From Clostridiales bacterium (GTDB lineage: Bacteria > Bacillota > Clostridia > Peptostreptococcales > Anaerovoracaceae), in assembly GCA_009785435.1 (NCBI GenBank), contig WQWG01000007.1, positions 1-16,209 of the forward strand: a DNA stretch of 16,209 nt, in the 5' to 3' direction. Shown here in pieces: positions 12,965-16,209 of the stretch. How positions within the stretch are numbered: position 1 is the stretch's first letter; each line of letters opens with the position of its first letter. The notes beneath the pieces are model-generated. The model was given only the letters and a program-made list of their open reading frames with translations, was not told where the DNA came from and searched no databases. Made by a program: the position numbers and the translations under genes.

Positions 12965-13474
12965 ATGCAAAAGAAAGCGCTGGTAATCATAGATATTCAA
13001 AATGATATAACAAAGAATTACAAGGAAATAATTGATAATATAAACAGGTCAATCGATTGGGCAGTTGGTAACGATATTGATGTTGTTTATATTAGGCATG
13101 AAAATTTGTCTGCCGGCACGAGGACTTTTAAGCCCAATACTCGCGGAGCAGAATTCGTACCGGATTTGAAAATGGTATCAGATAATATTTTTACGAAGAG
13201 CAAAGGAAACGCATTAACGAGCGAGGAGTTCGCAGCTTTTATTCGTAAAAATGAAATCAGTGAGTTCTACCTGACAGGAGCAGATGCCACTGCTTGTGTT
13301 AAATCAACCTGTTTTAACTTAACGAAGGTGGGTTATAAGGTTACCGTCTTATCTGATTGCATAACCAGTTATGACAAACGAAAAATAGACGAAATGCTGC
13401 ACTATTACGAAAGTAAAGGTAGTAAAGTAATTGGTTTGAATGACCTGATCGGAAATGAATTTGCGGCATTATAA
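12965..13474 (+). CDS. Isochorismatase-like cysteine hydrolase
   Basis: A 169-residue member of the isochorismatase-like family (nicotinamidase, ureidoacrylate and related hydrolases). The catalytic triad is visible: D10 in LVIIDIQND, K78 in NIFTKSKGNA and C111 in TGADATACVKST. The core is complete, so it is likely an active cytoplasmic amidase or hydrolase of a small molecule; the metal-binding DxHxxxH of nicotinamidases is absent, which argues against PncA. AAGGAGG lies seven bases before the ATG. Repeats F and B flank the gene exactly at its borders. Confidence 0.9.
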   Translation: MQKKALVIIDIQNDITKNYKEIIDNINRSIDWAVGNDIDVVYIRHENLSAGTRTFKPNTRGAEFVPDLKMVSDNIFTKSKGNALTSEEFAAFIRKNEISEFYLTGADATACVKSTCFNLTKVGYKVTVLSDCITSYDKRKIDEMLHYYESKGSKVIGLNDLIGNEFAAL

Positions 13475-13524
13475 GCATTAAGCCGTGTAGACGGTTCGAC
13501 AATCAGTAACGAACAAATTCTAAA
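13472..13524 (+). repeat. Intergenic repeat copy B
   Basis: TAAGCATTAAGCCGTGTAG, then ACGGTTCGACAATCAGTAAC and GAACAAATTCTAAA. It contains CCGT-GTAG-ACGG as a perfect hairpin and GTTCG...CGAAC as a second inverted pair. It begins with the stop of the hydrolase gene and ends before the GAGG of the protease gene. Confidence 0.8.
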
Positions 13525-13540
13525 CATCGAGGCTAAGTGG

Positions 13541-14728
13541 ATGAACAAACAAAAGAAAAAAGCAAAAGTCACATTAATCACTTTACTACCTTACATTATA
13601 GGTGCGGTAATCGGTTTATTGATCGTTTTTATACGTAGACATTTTTACGAAACAGAGGCAGCCGCAAGTGGCGCTTCATTTGCTCTGGATATGTTTGCTT
13701 TGTTCGCGATATTTTTATCAATCGTACTGGGTTTTATACTACATATCGTTTTACATGAGACCGGTCATTTGATTGCCGGATATTTGAGTGGGTATAAGTT
13801 TGTTTCTTTCAGTGTTGGCAGCATAATCATTATCAAACAAAATGGCAAGTTGAAGATAAAGCGGTTCGCGATCGCCGGAGCAGCCGGACAATGCCTGATG
13901 GCTCCACCGGAACCCATTGGTAATACGTATCCGTTCACTTTGTATTACCTCGGCGGTGGACTGATGAATCTTATGACAAGTGGGCTTTTATTTACACTAT
14001 ATTTATTCTTATGGGATGTTTTTCCTTATGCAGGATATATTTTTATTCCGGCTTTCGGGGTGGGCCTAATAATAGGGTTGATGAATCTGCTTCCTTTACA
14101 AATCGGCGGTCTTGTCACAGACGGACGTATTGTTGTTTCCCTGAAGAGAAATGAACAGGATTGGCAAGCTCATTGGCTTTTGTTAACAGCAAATGCGCGT
14201 ATTACTTCGGGAGAGCGGGTTAAAAACTTACCAGAGGAGTGGTTCAATTTTTCGGAGAGCTACGATTTTAATGATGTTATTTTGGCGAATCTTGCAACGA
14301 TTGGAGTATCTCGTTTCATTGACGCTCATAATTTTTGTGCAGCTAAGAAACTGGCTGTAGAAATCCTTAGCAAGGGCGACCAAGTCATTGAACTGCTTAA
14401 AAATGAAACCCGTTGTGAGCTGTTGTTTCTTGAAATAGTAGGAGAACCCTCACAGGCGCGGAAAGATGAAATAGAACGCCTTTTTACGCCTGCACTGGAG
14501 AAGTATATTAAAGCCAGCAAAACACATCTATCCAAACATAGACTCATGTACGCTTATGAAAAGCTTGTCTTATTTGATGATGAAAAATCGAAAAAGACGC
14601 TTGCAGTCTTCAATAAAGTATGTCTCGTCTATCCTTACACCGGCGACCGTGAAAGTGAACAGGAGTTGATAAGCATTATTGACAATTTAGCTATAGAGCG
14701 TTGCAACGAGCGCGATATTACAGCATAA
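13541..14728 (+). CDS. M50 family (site-2-protease-like) membrane metalloprotease
   Basis: A 395-residue protein. H72-E73-T-G-H76 in a hydrophobic segment is the zinc-binding motif, and N182-L-L-P with D194-G195 is the second M50 motif (usually NxxPxxxxDG, here with four extra residues between P and DG). About six hydrophobic segments occupy 12-30, 47-80, 88-100, 110-120, 140-160 and 165-192. The remaining 200 residues (196-395) are soluble, helical and look like tetratricopeptide-type packing, though no repeat is certain. These proteases cut within membranes, often in signalling or peptide maturation. No sigma or anti-sigma factor and no lantibiotic gene lies nearby. The N-terminal block is strongly basic (MNKQKKKAK). 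GAGG lies eight bases before the start. Confidence 0.82.
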   Translation: MNKQKKKAKVTLITLLPYIIGAVIGLLIVFIRRHFYETEAAASGASFALDMFALFAIFLSIVLGFILHIVLHETGHLIAGYLSGYKFVSFSVGSIIIIKQNGKLKIKRFAIAGAAGQCLMAPPEPIGNTYPFTLYYLGGGLMNLMTSGLLFTLYLFLWDVFPYAGYIFIPAFGVGLIIGLMNLLPLQIGGLVTDGRIVVSLKRNEQDWQAHWLLLTANARITSGERVKNLPEEWFNFSESYDFNDVILANLATIGVSRFIDAHNFCAAKKLAVEILSKGDQVIELLKNETRCELLFLEIVGEPSQARKDEIERLFTPALEKYIKASKTHLSKHRLMYAYEKLVLFDDEKSKKTLAVFNKVCLVYPYTGDRESEQELISIIDNLAIERCNERDITA

Positions 14729-14759
14729 GCATTCGGCCGTGAGTGAACAAATTTTATCT
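14726..14759 (+). repeat. Intergenic repeat copy C (internal deletion)
   Basis: TAAGCATTCGGCCGTG is followed directly by AGTGAACAAATTTTAT. Relative to copy E about 19 bases (TAGGTGGTTCG and the next bases) are missing. It begins at the stop of the protease gene. An AGGAG follows at 14767-14771. Confidence 0.75.
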
Positions 14760-14776
14760 AATCCGTAGGAGCGAAT

Positions 14777-15391
14777 ATGATCACACAAAAGCACTTTCAA
14801 GATTTTTGGAAAAGTAATTATGGAAATATGCCCCCTCTTGCTCACATATTGAGAGAGGGACTTTTTGCGGATAAGTGGTTTCGGATTCACAGCTTGCCGG
14901 ATTCAAAGCGGTATGCTGATAATGATGATGAAATGCAAATTATACTCAATAGACAAAATACTCTCATTACTGATTTAATCGGTGACGGTCAAGAATATTT
15001 GTTGTTGCTTTATGCGATAACTGAAAATCCTACATCGACACGTTTCAATCAGATTTCTAATTGTATTCAAGTAGATAATATTAAACTGGAGGATGTCGTC
15101 CCCGATTATTATGAGGGTGAAACATATTTTGTTTCAGGCTTTGTCAACAAAGTATGGGAATTTGGCAGTGTTGATATTTTTTTAGAAAAAGTTGCAAATG
15201 ACGAAAGAGTAGTTAGCATTAATGCTTGTGAGTGTGATTTATACCGCATATTGATTATAGACATCAAGCGAAACAGAATTATTGCTCCTTATGATGGGGG
15301 AGTTGATATTTTTTTGAATACGCAATGCGAGAGGGATTCTTTCAAGTTGAAATATAAGGATTGGCTTTCATCTCATGAGCATGGATTATAA
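14777..15391 (+). CDS. DUF3885-like protein
   Basis: A 204-residue soluble protein without signal or membrane segments. The start FWKSNYGNMPPLAHILREG, the segment with RNQNTL-like spacing around the LITDLIGDGQEYLLLLYAI region, the C-terminal DLYRILIIDIKRNRIIAPYD and the end YKDWLSSHEHGL match the layout I remember for DUF3885 proteins (N-terminal FW-P, central large helical part, then PYD-G-D and DWL). This is from memory and should be confirmed by profile search. No enzymatic motif is visible. Such proteins are often found in scattered accessory loci. AGGAG is five bases before ATG 14777, and repeats C and D flank the gene. Confidence 0.6.
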   Translation: MITQKHFQDFWKSNYGNMPPLAHILREGLFADKWFRIHSLPDSKRYADNDDEMQIILNRQNTLITDLIGDGQEYLLLLYAITENPTSTRFNQISNCIQVDNIKLEDVVPDYYEGETYFVSGFVNKVWEFGSVDIFLEKVANDERVVSINACECDLYRILIIDIKRNRIIAPYDGGVDIFLNTQCERDSFKLKYKDWLSSHEHGL

Positions 15392-15444
15392 GCATTAAGC
15401 CGTGTAGGTGATTTGGCAATCCGTAGCGAACAAATTTTGTATTG
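15389..15444 (+). repeat. Intergenic repeat copy D
   Basis: TAAGCATTAAGCCGTGTAG, then GTGATTTGGCAATCCGTAGC and GAACAAATTTTGTATT. GATT-TGGC-AATC is a perfect small hairpin. It starts with the stop of the DUF3885-like gene and ends just before GGCGAGGTG. Confidence 0.8.
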
Positions 15445-15458
15445 GCGAGGTGTGTTTA

Positions 15459-15824
15459 ATGGATAAAAATATTGAATTATATAAGAAATTCATGGAAGGC
15501 TTGCTTGAAAACAGAACTGATTTGTATGCACAAAATCTTAGGACAGGAAAGCGAGTTTTTCCTGCCGTTGACGAGGAGAGAATGCGAGATTTTTGTAATT
15601 CTCTAAGCGGTGAAAGCAAAATAATCTTAGCCGATATAATACAACAGACCCGAGATAGTGCTATATTTGATGTGTTAGAATATCTTGATGAAAGTATCTA
15701 TCTTCACGAATTGAAAATAACTCAAAATGGCGTTGAATTTCCAAATGATTTTTGGGGCGGCGATTTTCATTGCGACTGGGCGGGATTATGTCAGGGTGAT
15801 ATGTGGGGAGAAGATAGAAAATAA
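15459..15824 (+). CDS. Small acidic protein, unknown (cassette gene)
   Basis: A 121-residue acidic protein. The frame is open from GTG 15408, but that stretch only translates the repeat, so the real start is ATG 15459, which has GAGGTG six bases upstream. The N-terminal 60 residues are helical (IELYKKFMEGLLENRTDLYA); the middle has SKIILADIIQQTRDSAIFDV. The end is rich in Trp, Gly, Asp (FWGGDFHCDWAGLCQGDMWG) with the pattern found in proteins from toxin-immunity or SMI1-type neighbourhoods. That comparison is loose. No known catalytic motif is visible. Repeats D and E flank the gene. Confidence 0.7.
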   Translation: MDKNIELYKKFMEGLLENRTDLYAQNLRTGKRVFPAVDEERMRDFCNSLSGESKIILADIIQQTRDSAIFDVLEYLDESIYLHELKITQNGVEFPNDFWGGDFHCDWAGLCQGDMWGEDRK

Positions 15825-15879
15825 GCACTCAGCCGTGTAGGTGGTTCGAGACCAGTAGTGAACAATTTTTATATTTTGA
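15822..15879 (+). repeat. Intergenic repeat copy E
   Basis: TAAGCACTCAGCCGTGTAGG, then TGGTTCGAGACCAGTAGTGA and ACAATTTTTATATTTTG. GGTT-CGA-GACC is a hairpin at the place where D has GATT-TGGC-AATC. It starts with the stop of the small acidic gene and ends before GGAAG. Confidence 0.8.
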
Positions 15880-15894
15880 ACGGAAGTGAAGCCA

Positions 15895-16209
15895 ATGATA
15901 ATTCGCCAAGAAAGGCCATCTGATTATGAGGCGGTATACCAACTTGTAAAAACATCTTTCTCGACTGTTTATACCGATGGAGAAGAACCGGATGAACAGG
16001 ACTACTTAAATGAACTTCGTAAGAAAGATGTCTTTATACCCGAGTTATCATTCGTTGCTGAGCATAATGATGGCACAATCATTGGCCAAGTCGTTTTATA
16101 CAAAACCATAGTCACCACGCCACAAGGCGATTTTACTGAACTATTACTTTCGCCCATTTGTGTGCATCCCGATTTTTTCCGCCGTGGAATAGCCCGTGCT
16201 ATGGTAGAG
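15895..16209 (+). CDS. GNAT N-acetyltransferase, YhbS-like (3' end cut by window)
   Basis: Open from ATG 15895 to the edge of the window, 105 residues. The start MIIRQERPSDYEAVYQLVKT is the classic GNAT beginning. FVAEHNDGTIIGQVVLYKT leads into LSPICVHPDFFRRGIARAMV, which holds the acetyl-CoA loop RRGIAR. This fits the YhbS-like (COG3153) group of about 165 to 200 residues, so roughly half is present. The substrate cannot be inferred. Repeat E stands directly upstream; whether another repeat follows downstream lies outside the window. Confidence 0.85.
   Translation, partial: MIIRQERPSDYEAVYQLVKTSFSTVYTDGEEPDEQDYLNELRKKDVFIPELSFVAEHNDGTIIGQVVLYKTIVTTPQGDFTELLLSPICVHPDFFRRGIARAMVE

Noticed and set aside
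12965..13474. Nicotinamidase PncA
   Set aside because: The Asp-Lys-Cys triad is present, but the metal-binding Asp-His-His set of nicotinamidases is missing.
15408..15458. Upstream GTG start for the small acidic gene
   Set aside because: The extra residues are only the translated repeat copy D. ATG 15459 has GAGGTG at proper distance.
13472..15879. Canonical integron attC sites
   Set aside because: The RYYYAAC and GTTRRRY core boxes are not found. TTAAGC and TTAGGC near the start resemble part of GTTRRRY but lack the G, and lie at the gene-end side where the other box is expected. No integrase gene is in the window.
12922..15894. CRISPR array
   Set aside because: The repeats are 350-1250 bases apart with whole genes between, and they vary in length and sequence. 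There are no short spacers and no cas genes.

Overview
The window looks like a chromosomal segment of a low-to-medium GC Gram-positive anaerobe of the Clostridia type. The grounds are strong AGGAGG-type ribosome binding sites, a lipobox lipoprotein and a copper-amine-oxidase-type stalk domain, a polyferredoxin, an FCD-type GntR regulator directly after ispE, and two HipA-like kinases of a kind I associate with clostridia. The assignment is inference from gene content; there is no rRNA marker.

Left part (1-3156, minus strand). A three-gene operon runs leftwards: a HipA-like kinase with an N-terminal helix-turn-helix, a PglC/EpsL-type phosphoglycosyl transferase (8-base overlap) and a PglD/NeuD-type acetyltransferase (1-base gap, cut by the window edge). 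The promoter in front has its -35 box inside a 12-base inverted repeat. A CvpA-family membrane protein follows, also on the minus strand.

Middle part (3284-7338, plus strand). A two-domain protein of unknown function, then tadA (tRNA adenosine deaminase), a membrane-anchored Ig-like protein with a charged tail, ispE (isoprenoid synthesis) and a GntR/FCD regulator. This is the housekeeping part.

Right part (7353-16209). Accessory genes: a two-TM peptide plus polyferredoxin; a four-TM membrane protein; a divergent unit of HxlR regulator and GNAT acetyltransferase (plus) against a methyltransferase and a 41-residue metallothionein-like protein (minus); a second HipA-like kinase followed by a lipoprotein and a stalk-domain protein; then a run of unrelated genes (isochorismatase-like hydrolase, M50 metalloprotease, DUF3885-like protein, small acidic unknown, GNAT acetyltransferase).

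The main structural surprise is an intergenic repeat that begins at the TAA stop codon of one gene and ends just before the ribosome binding site of the next. It occurs six times (7545, 12922, 13472, 14726, 15389, 15822), always in the same orientation, and joins functionally unrelated genes. Two copies carry internal deletions. This resembles a gene-cassette array, but the repeat does not match the canonical integron attC pattern and no integrase is present in the window. Other points are the metallothionein gene overlapping a methyltransferase by four bases, a diverged 43-base repeat coding for the same seven-residue peptide at two places, and the operator-like dyad in front of the first kinase operon.
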